A stretch of DNA of 57,969 bases. It comes from Saccharothrix longispora. Lineage in GTDB: Bacteria; Actinomycetota; Actinomycetes; Mycobacteriales; Pseudonocardiaceae. The DNA is taken from positions 1 to 57,969 of the forward strand of contig NZ_NSDM01000026.1 in the NCBI RefSeq assembly GCF_030852425.1. The letters run 5' to 3'. The notes beneath the pieces were generated by a model. That model saw only the letters and a program-made list of their open reading frames with translations. It searched no databases and was not told the DNA's origin. This document shows, piece after piece, positions 17,055 through 28,600 of the stretch. Each line of letters starts with the position of its first letter. Position 1 is the stretch's first letter. A program made the translations under genes and the position numbers.

Positions 17055-18215
17055 TCAGAGCTGCGCGGTGTGCCGCGGCAGGGGGAAGTGGTGCTCGTGG
17101 TCGTGCGCGTCGAGGTCGTCCCAGGCGGGCAGCGGGTCGTCGAACCGCCGCCACGCCGTCGGGCCGCCGGCCAGCTCGTCGTCGGTGAGCAGGGCGGGGT
17201 CGAGGCGGCGACGGGGTTCGTCGCGGTCGAGGCCCACGCCGATGAACACCAGCTCCTGGCGCGCGGTGTGGCCGTCGAGCAGCTCACCCGGCTCGATGGT
17301 CAGGTTCGGCCCGGCCTGGGACCACACGGCGAGGGTGTGCGGGCGGCTGGCGATGTGGCAGAAGCCCTTGCTGCGCACCACGCCGTGCCAGTCCTCCAGC
17401 GCGGCGGCGAGCCGGGCGGGGTGGAAGGGCCGGTCGGCCCGGTAGGTGGCCGAGCGGATGCCGTACTCCTCGGTCTCCGGGGTGTGCGACCCGGCCAGCT
17501 CCTCGGCCCAGCCCGGTGACGTGGCGGCGGTGACCGGGTCGTAGCGACCGGTGTCGAGCACGTCGGCCAGGTCGACCACGCCGCGGTGGGAGCGGACCAG
17601 CCGGGCGTTCGGGTTGAGCTCGCGCAGCAGTGCCTCCACGGTGGCGAGCCGGTCGGGCGTGGCGAGGTCGGTCTTGTTGAGCACCAGCACGTCGGCGAAC
17701 TCGACCTGGTCGACCAGCAGGTCGGAGATGCCGCGCTCATCGCCTTCGCCGGCGGAGATGCCGCGCTCGTCGAGCCGGTCGCCGCGTTCGAGTTCCACCA
17801 TGAAGGTCGAGGCGTCGACCACGGTGACCATGGTGTCGAGACGCGCGTGGTCGGACAGGCTGGTGCCGTCCTCGAAGGTCCACTCGAACGTCGCCGCGAC
17901 CGGCATCGGCTCGGAGATGCCGGTGGACTCGATGAGGATGGTGTCGAAGCGGCCCTCCCGGGCGAGCGCGCCGACGCTCTCGAGCAGGTCTTCGCGCAGG
18001 GTGCAGCAGATGCAGCCGTTGGTCAGCTCCACCAGGCGCTCGCCACCCCTGCCCGACACCAGCGAGGCGTCGATGTTGACCTCGCTCATGTCGTTGACGA
18101 CCAGGGCGACCCGGCGTCCCTCGCGGTTGGCCAGCACGTGGTTGAGCAGGGTGGTCTTGCCCGCGCCGAGGAAGCCGGACAGGACGGTGACGGGAACGCG
18201 GGGATCTGCGGTCAT
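17055..18215 (-). CDS. CobW/ZNG1-type GTP-binding metallochaperone
   Basis: 386 aa from ATG 18215, GGAG upstream. The G domain has Walker A SGFLGAGKTTLLNHVL (residues about 12-27), the CxCC metal site GCICCTLREDL near 72, switch ESTGISEP, and NKTD in VLVLNKTDLAT. The CobW C-terminal domain follows (SATYRADRPFHPARLAAALE), ending in a metal-binding tail DAHDHEHHFPLPRH. Such proteins (ZNG1, YciC, COG0523) deliver zinc to client enzymes in zinc shortage. Between residues about 180 and 195 ERGIS occurs twice, from a 24-base duplication. Operator B lies 152 bases upstream. Confidence 0.92.
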   Translation of the reverse strand: MTADPRVPVTVLSGFLGAGKTTLLNHVLANREGRRVALVVNDMSEVNIDASLVSGRGGERLVELTNGCICCTLREDLLESVGALAREGRFDTILIESTGISEPMPVAATFEWTFEDGTSLSDHARLDTMVTVVDASTFMVELERGDRLDERGISAGEGDERGISDLLVDQVEFADVLVLNKTDLATPDRLATVEALLRELNPNARLVRSHRGVVDLADVLDTGRYDPVTAATSPGWAEELAGSHTPETEEYGIRSATYRADRPFHPARLAAALEDWHGVVRSKGFCHIASRPHTLAVWSQAGPNLTIEPGELLDGHTARQELVFIGVGLDRDEPRRRLDPALLTDDELAGGPTAWRRFDDPLPAWDDLDAHDHEHHFPLPRHTAQL

Positions 18216-18366
18216 GGGGTTCTCCGGGTGGGAGGGCGGACGTGCTCCGCTCGACCGGTGGAGCGCACCCGGTCGGTCGACGTCCTCGGCGGGGTGGGGG
18301 AGCGGTGCCACCTCGCGGCCGTTCTCGGTGGAGTCGCCGTGAGGACACGGCGGCTCCAGAAGAATA

Positions 18367-18381
18367 TGACAATCGTTTCCA
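18367..18381. promoter_or_regulatory. Zur/Fur-type operator B
   Basis: TGACAATCGTTTCCA; its complement TGGAAACGATTGTCA differs from operator C at only two of 15 bases. It sits in the divergent gap between the GTPase (-) and the NRPS operon (+). Confidence 0.75.
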
Positions 18382-18584
18382 TTATTTTAGCCCGCCGGGC
18401 ACGCGAAGGTCGAGGGGGTGTGGGGGCGACCGCTCTCGTCCGGCGTGGAACGGCGTTGGCGTCCGGGGCGGGCGCCGGGTGGCGTCTTCAGGACCGCGCA
18501 CGGTGGTTGCGCCATCCGGCGGATGGAGAGCGGGGTTGCAGCTGGGCTGAACGGCCCAGTTCGCCTCCGATGCCGGCGAACTTA

Positions 18585-18599
18585 TGGAAATGATTGTCG
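18585..18599. promoter_or_regulatory. Zur/Fur-type operator C, NRPS operon
   Basis: TGGAAATGATTGTCG, 12 of 15 bases matching TGAAAATGATTTTCA, 61 bases upstream of the NRPS start. Control of the whole biosynthesis-transport operon is expected. Confidence 0.78.
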
Positions 18600-18660
18600 T
18601 TGTCCTGTAGGAACTCGGGTGCCACCCGAGCGCCCCTCGCCTTGCTCCCGGAGGAGACGT

Positions 18661-21600
18661 ATGAGTTCCGCACCCGTGTCCGCTGATGTCACCTCGGTCG
18701 CCGCCTGCGTGGCCGACGTGCTCGGTCTGGTCGAGACCGAGGTGGACGTGGACGCTCTGCTCAGCGAGTTGGGCCTGGAGTCGTTCACCGCGGTGCGACT
18801 GCGCCGCAGGCTGCTCACCGACCTCGGCGTGGACCTGCCGCTGACGGCGTTCCTCGGACGCGCCACGGTGCGCAGCGTCGCCGCCGGGGAACGGGACCCC
18901 GGCGCGGACGAGCCGTTCCCCCTGACACCGATCCAGTCCGCCTACCTGGTGGGGCGCGAGCCGCTGTTCCCCCTGGGGGGCGTGGCGACGTTCTTCTACC
19001 ACGAGTACGACCGCGTTCCCGGCGGCGACCAGGAGGCGGACCTCGCGGCGCTGGAGGCCGCGTGGAACCGCGTCGTGGCCCGGCACCCGATGCTGCGCAT
19101 GGTGATCACCCCCGACGCACGGCAGCGCGTGCTGACCGAGGTGCCCGTCTACCGGTTCGAGCGCGTCGACCTGCGTGACACCGCCGACGTCGACGCGGCG
19201 CTGGACGCGATCCGCGCCGAGTCCTCCCACCAGGTGCGGCCGGCCGACCGGTGGCCGTTGTTCGACATCCGCGCGGCCCTGCTGCCCGACGGCCGCACGC
19301 GCCTGTACGTCGGCATCGACGTGCTCACCGTCGACCTGGGCTGCTGGTTCCAGCTCATCCGCGAGTGGGGCGCGCTCGTCGCCGACCCGGACGCCGCGCT
19401 GCCCGAGCAGACCACCACGTTCGCCGAGTTCGTGCGCCGCCGCGCCGACGACCCCGCCGAGCAGCGGCGGCGCGAGACCGACAGCCGCTACTGGTCGGAG
19501 CGCGTCCTGCCGCCCGGCCCCGACCTGCCGTGGCTGCGCCCGGCGGCCGAACTCGGCGTGCCCCGGTTCACCCGCAGGCAGACCGGGCTCGACGAGACCG
19601 AGTGGGCCGCGTTGCGCAAGCGGGCCGCCGGGCACGGCCTGAGCCCCACCGGCGTCCTGCTCGCCGCGTTCGGGCTGGTGCTCGACCGGTGGGGCGCCAC
19701 CGCGCCGTTCAGCCTCAACACCACGCTGTTCGACCGGGCCGACCTGGCCGCCGCCGACCGGACACCCGGCCTGGAGCACGTGGTCGGCGACTTCACCTCG
19801 ACGGTCCTGGTGGACGTGGCGGTGCCGGACCTCACGGCGTGGCGGGGGTTCGCCGACTACGCGGTCGCCGTCAACCGCCGGTTCTGGTCCGACATGGACC
19901 ACCGCTCGGTGTCCGGGATGGAGGTCGCGCAACGGCCGGGCGACCCGGGCGCGGCGCCCGCGCACCCGGTGGTGTTCACCAGCGGCGTCGGCCTGTCCGG
20001 TGAAGGACCCGCGCCCACCGACTGGCTGGGGCGCGAGGTGTTCGGCGTGTCCCAGACCCCGCAGGTGCTGCTCGACCACATCGTCTACGACGAAGCGGGC
20101 CGGTTGAAGATCGCCTGGGACACCGTGGACGGCGCGCTCGCCCCGGACTTCGTCGACGGCATGCGCGACGCGCACGTGCGGCTGCTGCGCCGCCTGGCCT
20201 GCGCGGACGACTCGTGGACCGACCCCGCCCTGGGCTGGGACCCGGCCTTCCTGCCCGACCCGCCGCTCACCGCCGCGCCGTTCCCCGACGCGGGCCCGCT
20301 GCTGGACGACCCCGCCCGCACCGCCGCCGTCCCCCACGCCGACGCACCGGCGGTCATCACCACCGGGGGCGCGGTGACGCACCGCGAACTGTCCGACCGG
20401 GCCGACCGCGTCGGCGCCGTGCTGGCCGGCGCGGGACTCGGACCCGGCGACCTGGTGGCCGTGGTCGCCCCCAAGGGCGTCGACCAGGTCGTCGCGGTGC
20501 TGGGGATCAACCGCAGCGGCGCCGGGTACGTGCCGGTCGAGCCGGGGTGGCCCGACGCCCGCGTCGCCGCCCTGTGCGAACGCGCCTCCATCCGGCACGC
20601 CGTCGTCGCCCCCGGCACCGGCACGAACTGGCCCGACGGCGTCGTCGTGCACCGGCTCGACGCGGACGGCGTGCTCGCCGGCCCCGAGGCCGCGCCGCGC
20701 CGCGCCGAGCCCTCCGACCTGGCGTACGCCATCTTCACGTCCGGGTCCACCGGAACCCCCAAGGGCGTCGCCGTCGAGCACCGCGCCGTGCGCACCACCC
20801 TCGACGACCTCGCCGAGCGGTTCCCCCTGGACGCCGACGACCGCGTCCTGGGCCTGTCGGCGTTCAGCTTCGACCTGTCGGTCTACGACGTCTTCACGCT
20901 GCTCGGCGTGGGCGGCGCGGTCGTGCTGCCCGACCCCGAGCGGCAGCGCGACCCGGGTCACTGGCTCGACCTCATGGCCGAGCACCGCGTCACGGTGTGG
21001 AACACCGCACCGGCGTTGCTGGAGATGCTGGTCGAGTACGCCGAGATCGACCCCGACCTGGCCCGCGAGGCGCTGAGCCGGCTGCACCTGGTGTTCCTGT
21101 CCGCGGACTGGATTCCCGTCACCCTGCCCGACCGCCTGCGCGCCCTCGCGCCCCACGCGCGGGTCGTCTCGCTCGGCGGCGCGACGGAGGGCTCGATCTG
21201 GTCGATCTGCCACCCGATCGGCGACGTCGACCCCGCGTGGCCGAGCATCCCCTACGGCCGCGCCCTCACCGGCCAGTCCTTCCACGTCCTCGCCCCCGAC
21301 GGCAGGCCCTGCCCGGTCGGCGTCGACGGCGAGCTGCACATCGGCGGCGACGGCCTGGCCCGCGAGTACGTCGGCGACCCGGTGCAGACCGCGCAGCGCT
21401 TCTTCCACCACGACGTCCTGCGGCGCAGGCTCTACCGCACCGGCGACCTCGGCCGCTGGCGCACCGACGGCACCATCGAGTTCCTCGGCCGCGTCGACCG
21501 GCAGGTCAAGATCCGCGGGCACCGCATCGAGCTCGGCGAGGTCGAATCCGTGCTCGACCGCGCGCCGGGCGTGCGCAAGTCGGTGGCGAAGTCGGTGCCC

Positions 21601-22674
21601 GGACCGGACGACCGGCCGCGCCTGGTCGCGTTCGTCGCCCCGGCGGACCCCTCGTCCCCGCCCGGTGACGAGGACCTGATCGCGCTGCTGCGCTCCTCGG
21701 TGCCGGAGTTCATGGTGCCCAGCAGGTTCGTGCACCTGCCGGAGTTCCCGGTCACCGCCAACGGCAAGATCGACTACGCGGCACTGGGCAACCCCTACCG
21801 CCGCACCTCCGCTCCCGCACCGTCCCGGCCCGCCGTCCCCGAAGCCGTCGCCGTGGCGCAGGTTGCCGCGGCGCCGGTCGAACGACCGACGCCCTCCGCG
21901 ACGGTCGCCGACGGCTTCGGCGCGCTGCTCGGGTCGGCCGGACGGCGCGGCCTCGGGATCACCATCACCGTCACCCCCGGAGCACTGCCGCCGATCGAGG
22001 CGTTGACGGCCGCCGCGGAGTGGGCTCACGAGGTCCGGCAGCACGCCGCCGCCTCCGGTGTCGCCCTGGTCGAGCGGCTGCCCGACTCCGGCCTGCTGGC
22101 CGTGGACCTCGGACACCCGCCCGCCGCCGGGGTGCGTCCCTCCACCACCGCGCCGCCGCCCGCGGTCACCCGCGACCACCCGGAGATGTCGGACCCCCGT
22201 GGCACAGTGAACGCAGGGGACCCCCTGGGCGGGGACCTCCGCCACAGCGCGGGCACCCACGCGGTCCCGGTCGTCGAGGGAGCCGATCCCGCCGTCGAGC
22301 GGGCGGTGTCCGACGTGGTCGGTGACCTGCTCAAGGCCCCGGTGGACGCCACCACACCGTTCTTCCGCCTCGGCGCGACCTCCCTCACCCTCGTGCTCGC
22401 CCACCGCCGCCTCGCCGCCGAACTGGCGCCGGAGCTGACCGTGGTCGACCTGTTCGCCAACCCCACGGTCCGCGACCTCGCCCTGTTCATCACCCGGCAG
22501 CGGCACCCCGGCACCCCGGCGACCCCCGAGCCGGCCACCGCACCACCGGTCACGGCACCGACCACCGCACCACCGGCCACCGCACCACCGACCGGCGCGG
22601 CACCCGCCGACCGGCAGGACGCGGCGGCCCGCCGCCGTGCCGCGCGGGTCCTCGCCGGCGAGGTGGCCCGATGA
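18661..22674 (+). CDS. NRPS: carrier - Cy - A(Cys) - insert - PCP
   Basis: 1337 aa from ATG 18661 (GGAGGAG upstream), first gene of the operon. Domains: carrier protein (Ser41 in LGLESFTAV); Cy domain about 85-530, starting FPLTPIQSAYLVGRE, motif DVLTVDLGC near 220 and SQTPQVLLDH near 462; A domain about 545-1040 with YAIFTSGSTGTPKG, FDLSVYDVF, LYRTGDLGRW and TANGKIDYAAL; a roughly 100-residue unassigned segment (GITITVTPGALPPIEALT near 1098); PCP with Ser near 1241 (LGATSLTLV). Specificity residues read by eye, D-L-Y-N-F-S-L-I-W, match the cysteine code in all but one place. It should load cysteine and cyclise it to a thiazoline on a starter bound to the first carrier. The Cy motif has Gly where the final Ser is usual. 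The stop overlaps the next start (ATGA). Confidence 0.93.
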   Translation: MSSAPVSADVTSVAACVADVLGLVETEVDVDALLSELGLESFTAVRLRRRLLTDLGVDLPLTAFLGRATVRSVAAGERDPGADEPFPLTPIQSAYLVGREPLFPLGGVATFFYHEYDRVPGGDQEADLAALEAAWNRVVARHPMLRMVITPDARQRVLTEVPVYRFERVDLRDTADVDAALDAIRAESSHQVRPADRWPLFDIRAALLPDGRTRLYVGIDVLTVDLGCWFQLIREWGALVADPDAALPEQTTTFAEFVRRRADDPAEQRRRETDSRYWSERVLPPGPDLPWLRPAAELGVPRFTRRQTGLDETEWAALRKRAAGHGLSPTGVLLAAFGLVLDRWGATAPFSLNTTLFDRADLAAADRTPGLEHVVGDFTSTVLVDVAVPDLTAWRGFADYAVAVNRRFWSDMDHRSVSGMEVAQRPGDPGAAPAHPVVFTSGVGLSGEGPAPTDWLGREVFGVSQTPQVLLDHIVYDEAGRLKIAWDTVDGALAPDFVDGMRDAHVRLLRRLACADDSWTDPALGWDPAFLPDPPLTAAPFPDAGPLLDDPARTAAVPHADAPAVITTGGAVTHRELSDRADRVGAVLAGAGLGPGDLVAVVAPKGVDQVVAVLGINRSGAGYVPVEPGWPDARVAALCERASIRHAVVAPGTGTNWPDGVVVHRLDADGVLAGPEAAPRRAEPSDLAYAIFTSGSTGTPKGVAVEHRAVRTTLDDLAERFPLDADDRVLGLSAFSFDLSVYDVFTLLGVGGAVVLPDPERQRDPGHWLDLMAEHRVTVWNTAPALLEMLVEYAEIDPDLAREALSRLHLVFLSADWIPVTLPDRLRALAPHARVVSLGGATEGSIWSICHPIGDVDPAWPSIPYGRALTGQSFHVLAPDGRPCPVGVDGELHIGGDGLAREYVGDPVQTAQRFFHHDVLRRRLYRTGDLGRWRTDGTIEFLGRVDRQVKIRGHRIELGEVESVLDRAPGVRKSVAKSVPGPDDRPRLVAFVAPADPSSPPGDEDLIALLRSSVPEFMVPSRFVHLPEFPVTANGKIDYAALGNPYRRTSAPAPSRPAVPEAVAVAQVAAAPVERPTPSATVADGFGALLGSAGRRGLGITITVTPGALPPIEALTAAAEWAHEVRQHAAASGVALVERLPDSGLLAVDLGHPPAAGVRPSTTAPPPAVTRDHPEMSDPRGTVNAGDPLGGDLRHSAGTHAVPVVEGADPAVERAVSDVVGDLLKAPVDATTPFFRLGATSLTLVLAHRRLAAELAPELTVVDLFANPTVRDLALFITRQRHPGTPATPEPATAPPVTAPTTAPPATAPPTGAAPADRQDAAARRRAARVLAGEVAR

Positions 22675-25600
22675 GCCCGATCGCCGTCACCGCCGCCGCC
22701 TGCCGCTTCCCCGGCGCCCCCGACGCGCGGAGGTTCTGGGAACTGCTGCGCGACGGGAACGAAGGACTGCGCCGGTTCACCGACGACGAACTCGACGCGC
22801 GCGGCGTCCCGGCCGCGCTGCGCCGCCACCCCGACTACGTCCCCGTCGGCGGCATCATCGAGGGGCAGGACCTGTTCGACCCGCTGCCCTTCGGCCTCAC
22901 CGACGCCGAAGCCGCCCTGATGGACCCGCAGCAGCGGCTGTTCCTGGAGTGCGCGTGGCAGGCGCTGGAACAGGCCGGGCACGGCGGCGGCGCGGGCGTG
23001 GACTCCGTCGGCGTGTTCGCCGGCGCCATGCACAGCTCCTACCTGACCAGCAACCTCGCCGGCCGGTGGGACCCGACCGGCGGTGGGCTCGACCCCATCG
23101 GCAGCCTCCAGACGGCCATGTCCACCCAGGCCGACTACCTGCCGCTGCACACCGCCTACCGGCTCGACCTCACCGGCCCGGCGATCAGCCTCAACACCAC
23201 CTGCTCGACGTCGCTGGTCGCCGTGCACGTCGCCGCCCAGTCGCTGCTGGCGGGGGAGTGCGACATGGCGCTCGCCGGCGGGGTGTCGCTGATCGTCCCG
23301 CAGGGCCACGGCTACCGGTACGTGCCCGAGGGCATCTTCTCGGTCGACGGCCGGGTGCGGGCGTTCTCCGCCGAGGGCACCGGCATCGTCTACTCCCAGG
23401 GCGTCGGCGCCGTCGTGCTGCGCAGGCTCGACGACGCCCTCGCCGACGGCGACCCCGTCCTGGCGGTGCTGCACGGCAGCGCGGTCAACAACGACGGCGC
23501 GGACAAGGCCGGGTTCACCGCGCCCTCGGTGCGCGGCCAGGCCCGCGTCGTCGCCGAAGCGCTCGCGGTGTCCGGGATCGACCCGCGCGACGTCGGCTAC
23601 GTCGAGGCGCACGGCACCGGCACCCGCATCGGCGACCCGATCGAGGTCGCCGCGCTGCGCAAGGCGTTCGGCGGCACCGGGCCGGCCTGGTGCGGGCTCG
23701 GGTCGGTCAAGAGCAACATCGGCCACGCCAACTCCGCCGCCGGGATCGCCTCGTTCATCAAGGCCGTGCTCGCCGTCCACGAGCGGACCCTGCCCGCCAC
23801 CCTGCACGCCCACCCGCTCAACGACCGGCTCGGCCTGACCGGCTCGCCGTTCGAGGTGGTCACCGAGACCCGCCCGTGGGACACCCCGCCGCACGCGGGC
23901 GTCAGCTCCTTCGGCATCGGCGGCACCAACGCCCACGTCCTGATCGGTCCCGCACCGACCCGGCCCGCCGGCGAACCCGACCCCCGGCCGCAGGTCCTCG
24001 TGTTCTCCGCGCACGAGAAGGCGGCCCTGCCCGCCGCCGTCGTGCCGCCGGGGGAGCCGTGGGCCGACGTGGCGCACACCCTCCAGTCCGGCCGCACCCA
24101 CCTGCCGCACCGCGTGGCCGCCGTGGCGCTCGACGACGGCGATGTCCGGTTCGGCGCGCCCGCGACCGCAGACACCCCGCCCAGGATCGTCTTCGCCTTC
24201 CCCGGCGGGGGCAGCCAGCGCGCGGGCATGGGCGCCGACCTCTACACCGGGGAACCGGTGTTCGCCCGCGGCGTCGACGAGTGCGCCGCGCTGTTCGACG
24301 ACCTGCTGGGCACCGACGTGCGCTCCGTCGTCCTCAGCGACGACGAGGCGCTCGCCGAGGACGCGGCCACCGGACTGCCCGCCCTGTTCACCGTCTCGGT
24401 GGCCACCGCCCGCCTGCTCGCCTCCTGGGGGGTCCGACCCGACGTCCTGCTCGGCCACAGCCTCGGCGAGTACGCCGCGGCCGTGGTGTCCGGCGCGCTC
24501 GACCTGCCCGAAGCCGCCCGACTGGTCGCGGTCCGCTCCACCGCCATGGCCCGCGCCGCCGGCGGCGGGACGATGCTGGCCGTCCCGCTGGGCGAGGCCG
24601 AGGTGACGGCCCTGCTCGCCGAGCACCCCCGCGTCGACCTCGCGGTGGTCAACGCCCCGGACGCCTGCGTGGTGTCCGGTCCCGCCGACGCCGTCGACGC
24701 CCTCGCCGCCGTGCTGACCGCGCGCGGTGCCCGCGTCTCCCGCCTCCCCCTCGACTCCGCCGCCCACTCCCGGCTCATCGAACCCGCGCTCGGCCCCATG
24801 CGGGACGCCGTGCGGTCACTGCGGGCCGGCAAGCCCGAACTGCCCGTCGTCAGCTCCCTCACCGCGGCCGCGGTCGGACCGGAGTTCGCCGACCCCGGGC
24901 ACTGGGTGCGCCAGCTGCGCGAGCCGGTGCGGTTCTCCGCCGCGCTCGCCACCGCCCTGGCCGAACCCCGCCGCACGGTGCTGGTGCAGGTCGGCCCCGG
25001 CGCGGCACTGGCCGCACTCGCCCGCCGGCACGGCGCAGCCCACCTGGCCGCCACGCTGACCACCTTCGACACCGACGGCACGGGCGCCGACCTGGCCGCC
25101 TGCCGCGCCGCACTGGGCGAGCTGTGGGCCCACGGCGCCGGCGTCGACCTCACCGCCCTGCACCGACCCGGGCGCCGCCGCGTCACCGCACCCGGCTACG
25201 CCTTCCGGCGGCGCGCGCTCTGGGTCGAACCGCGCGAGGCACCGCGCGAGGAGACCGCGACCGAACTGCTCCAGGTCCCGGTCTGGCACCAGCAGCCGCC
25301 GCTGCCACCGGCCCGCGTGGACGGCCGGTGGCTCGTCACCGGCACCGACGCCGCGCCACTGGCCGAAGCCCTCGCGCGCGCCGGCGCCGAGGTGGTCGCC
25401 GACGCGGCCGGGCGGCCCGTGCGCGGTGTGCTCGTCGTGGTCGGCGAGGGGGAGACGCCCGCCGAGGCGCGCACCACCATCCTCGACCACGCGGCGCTCG
25501 CCGCGCTCGACCCGCGCCCCGACTTCCTGTTCCAGGTCACCACCGGCGCCTGCCGCGTCGTCCCGGGCGACCGGCCCGCACCCGGCACCGCCACCGCCCG

Positions 25601-28600
25601 CGCCCTGCCCCGGGTGATCGCCCAGGAGAGCCCCGGTCTCGCCTGGCGCACCGTCGACGTGCCCGACACCGGCTCCACCGCCGACGCCCTCGTCGCGGAA
25701 CTGGCCGACCTGCTCGACCCGGGCACCCGACCCGGCGCCGAGGTGGCCCTGCGGGACGGCACGCGGTTCCTGCGCACCCTCGCACCCTGGCCGGTGACCC
25801 CCGAACCGCCGACCGGAGGCACCGCGCTCGTCCTGGGCGGCCTCGGCGACGTCGGCCTCACCATGGCCCAGCACCTGGCCCGCCACGGCACGCGGGTCGT
25901 GCTCACCTCCCGCTCCGGCGACGACCCGGAGCGCGCGGCCGCCGTGCGGACGCTGGTGGAGCGCGGGCACGACGTGAGCGTCCGGGTGGCCGACGCCGCC
26001 GACGAGCAGAGCACCCGGGCACTGCTGGACGAGCTGCGCCCGGACCTGGTCGTGCACGCGGCGGGCGTCGTGGCCACGGCCGACCTGCGGCCCATGCGGT
26101 CCGTCGGTCCGGAGCAGGTGGACGGCCACCTGCACGCCAAGGCCGCGGGCGCGCTCGCGCTGCGCGCCGCGATCGACGCGCTGCCCGCCGACGCCCGCCC
26201 GCGCACCGTGCTGCTGATGTCCTCCGCCGGCACCCTGGTCGGCGGGATCGGCACCGGTCCCTACTCGGCGGGCAACGCCTTCCTCGACGCCCTCGCCGAA
26301 GGCCGCACCGACCGCGAACCCCGCTGGACCAGCGTGGTCTGGGACGCCTGGAAGGTCGGGCCGCTGGGCACCGAGCGCGAGGTCAACCTCGACTTCGCCC
26401 TGGACGCCGCCACCGGCATGGCCGCGCTCGACGCGGTGCTCACCGCCTGCCGCACCGGGCACGCGCCACCCGTCGTCGCGGTGTCCACCACCGACCTGCG
26501 CGACCGGGTCCGCCGAGCCGCCACCGCCGTCGCCGTCGAGCCCGCCGGGACCGACACCGACCTGGGACCGGTGGAATCGGTCGTCGCCGGGACGTGGTCG
26601 GAGCTGTTCGGCGTCCGCGTCGGGTCCGCGGAGGCCGACTTCTTCGCCCTGGGCGGCCACTCGCTGGTGGCGACCCGGATGCTCGCCGCCCTCGGCGAGC
26701 GCTACGGCACCCGCCTCGGCCTGCGGGACCTGCTGGCCAACCCGACCGTGGGCGGCCTGGCCGCGCACATCGCCGCCCACGCCGGCACCACGTCCCCGGC
26801 CGCACCCGCGGCGGTCGTGCCGGGCAGCGGCACCGACGCCGACGGCACCTTCCCCATGACCCGCGTGCAGCACGCCTACTGGGTCGGCCGCGACGGCGGG
26901 TACGCCCTCGGCGGCACCGCCTGCCACTTCGCGCTGGAGTACGACTGCCCCGACCTGGACCTCGACCGCTACGAGCGGGCGTGGAACCGGGTCATCGCCC
27001 GGCACCCGCTGCTGCGGGCCATCGCCACCCGCCAGGGCCGGATGCAGGTCCTCGATCACGTCCCGCACTACCGCATCCGCACGATCGACCTCGCCACCGC
27101 CGACGACGACAAGCGGGAACAGCGCCTGGCACGGCTGCGCGACCAGGTGTTCCGCCGGCCCGGACCGTCCGACCGCTGGCCCCTGGTCCAGGTGCGCGCG
27201 GCCCGGCTGCCCGGCGGGCGCACCAGGCTGTTCCTCGGCGTCGACGTGCTGATCTGCGACGCCGCCAGCTACTGGATCATCGACCGCGAGCTCCAGCACT
27301 TCTACGAACACCCCGACACCGACCTGCCCGAGGTGGGCACCACCTTCGCCGACTGCGTCGCCGCGCTCGACGCCCGACGCGGCACCCCCGGGTGGCAGCG
27401 CGCCGCCGAGCACTGGCGCGCCCGCCTGGACGACCTCCCCGCAGCACCCGCGCTGCCGGTGGACACCACCGTCGGGAGCGCGCGCTTCACCCGCCGGGCC
27501 GTGCGCCTGGACCGCGACCGGTGGGCGGCCTTCCAGGCCGCCGCGGCCGAGCACGGCGTCACCCCCACGGCGGCGCTGCTGGCCGCCTACACCGACGCCC
27601 TGGGCGACTGGACCGGCCAGGACCGGTTCGCGGTCACGCTCACCCTGTTCGACCGGCCCGCGATCCACCCGGCCGTGGACTCCGTGGTCGGCGACTTCAC
27701 CTCGCTGCTGCTGCACGAGACCGACCGCGCCGCCGCGCCCGACTTCGCCGAGCACGCCCGCCGCACCCAGGCCGCGCTGTTCACCGACCTGGACCACCGC
27801 GAGTTCTCCGCCCTGGAGGTGCTGGCCGAACGCGCCACCCGCACCGGCGAGGTCACCTCCGTGCCGGTGGTGTTCACCAGCGCCATCGGCCTGGCCGACG
27901 TCATCGGCGGCGACCGCGACCTCCAGTGGGCGGGCGAGCAGGTCGGCGCGCTGAGCCAGACCCCGCAGACGTGGCTCGACCACCAGGTGCTCGAACAGCG
28001 CGGCGAACTGCTCGTGCAGTGGGACGCCCTGGAACCGGTGCTGCCGCCCGAGGAGGTCGACCGGGTCTTCGCCCGCTACACCGCGCGCCTGCGCGAGCTG
28101 ACCGACCCGGCCGCGTGGGGCGCCTGGCCCGTCGAGGACGTCGCCATCACCCTGCGCGAGGGCACCGGCGACCGCACCCTGTTCCTGCTGCACCCCTCCG
28201 GCGGGGACGTGCTCTGCTACGGGGGGCTGTCCCGGGACCTCGACGAGCGGCTCACGGTCGTCGGCATCACCGACCCCGGCCTGGCCGGGCACACCGCGCC
28301 CACCGACCTCACCGCGCTGGCCCGCCGCTACGCCGGGGTGCTGCGCCGCGTCCAACCCACCGGGCCCTACCTGCTCGGTGGCTGGTCCATGGGCGGCAGC
28401 CTCGGCCACGAGGTCGCCCGCGTGCTGCACGAGCAGGGCGAGCACGTGGCGCTGCTGGTGATGCTGGACTCCAACGACCCCACCTACATCACCCCCGTGA
28501 CCGGCGACGTCGAGGGCGAGGTGCTGGCCCGCCACCTCGGCGCGCTGGAGGCCTACCTCGACGTGGACCTCGGCCTCGGCGGCGACGACCGGTCCGCGTT

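Noticed and set aside
22026..24767. Long minus-strand open frames opposite the NRPS-PKS genes, such as 18382-22506, 22026-24767 and 24816-28916
   Set aside because: They mirror the coding strand in very GC-rich DNA and are made of Gly/Arg/Ala/Val/Asp runs with no motif; the plus-strand frames carry complete enzyme domains.
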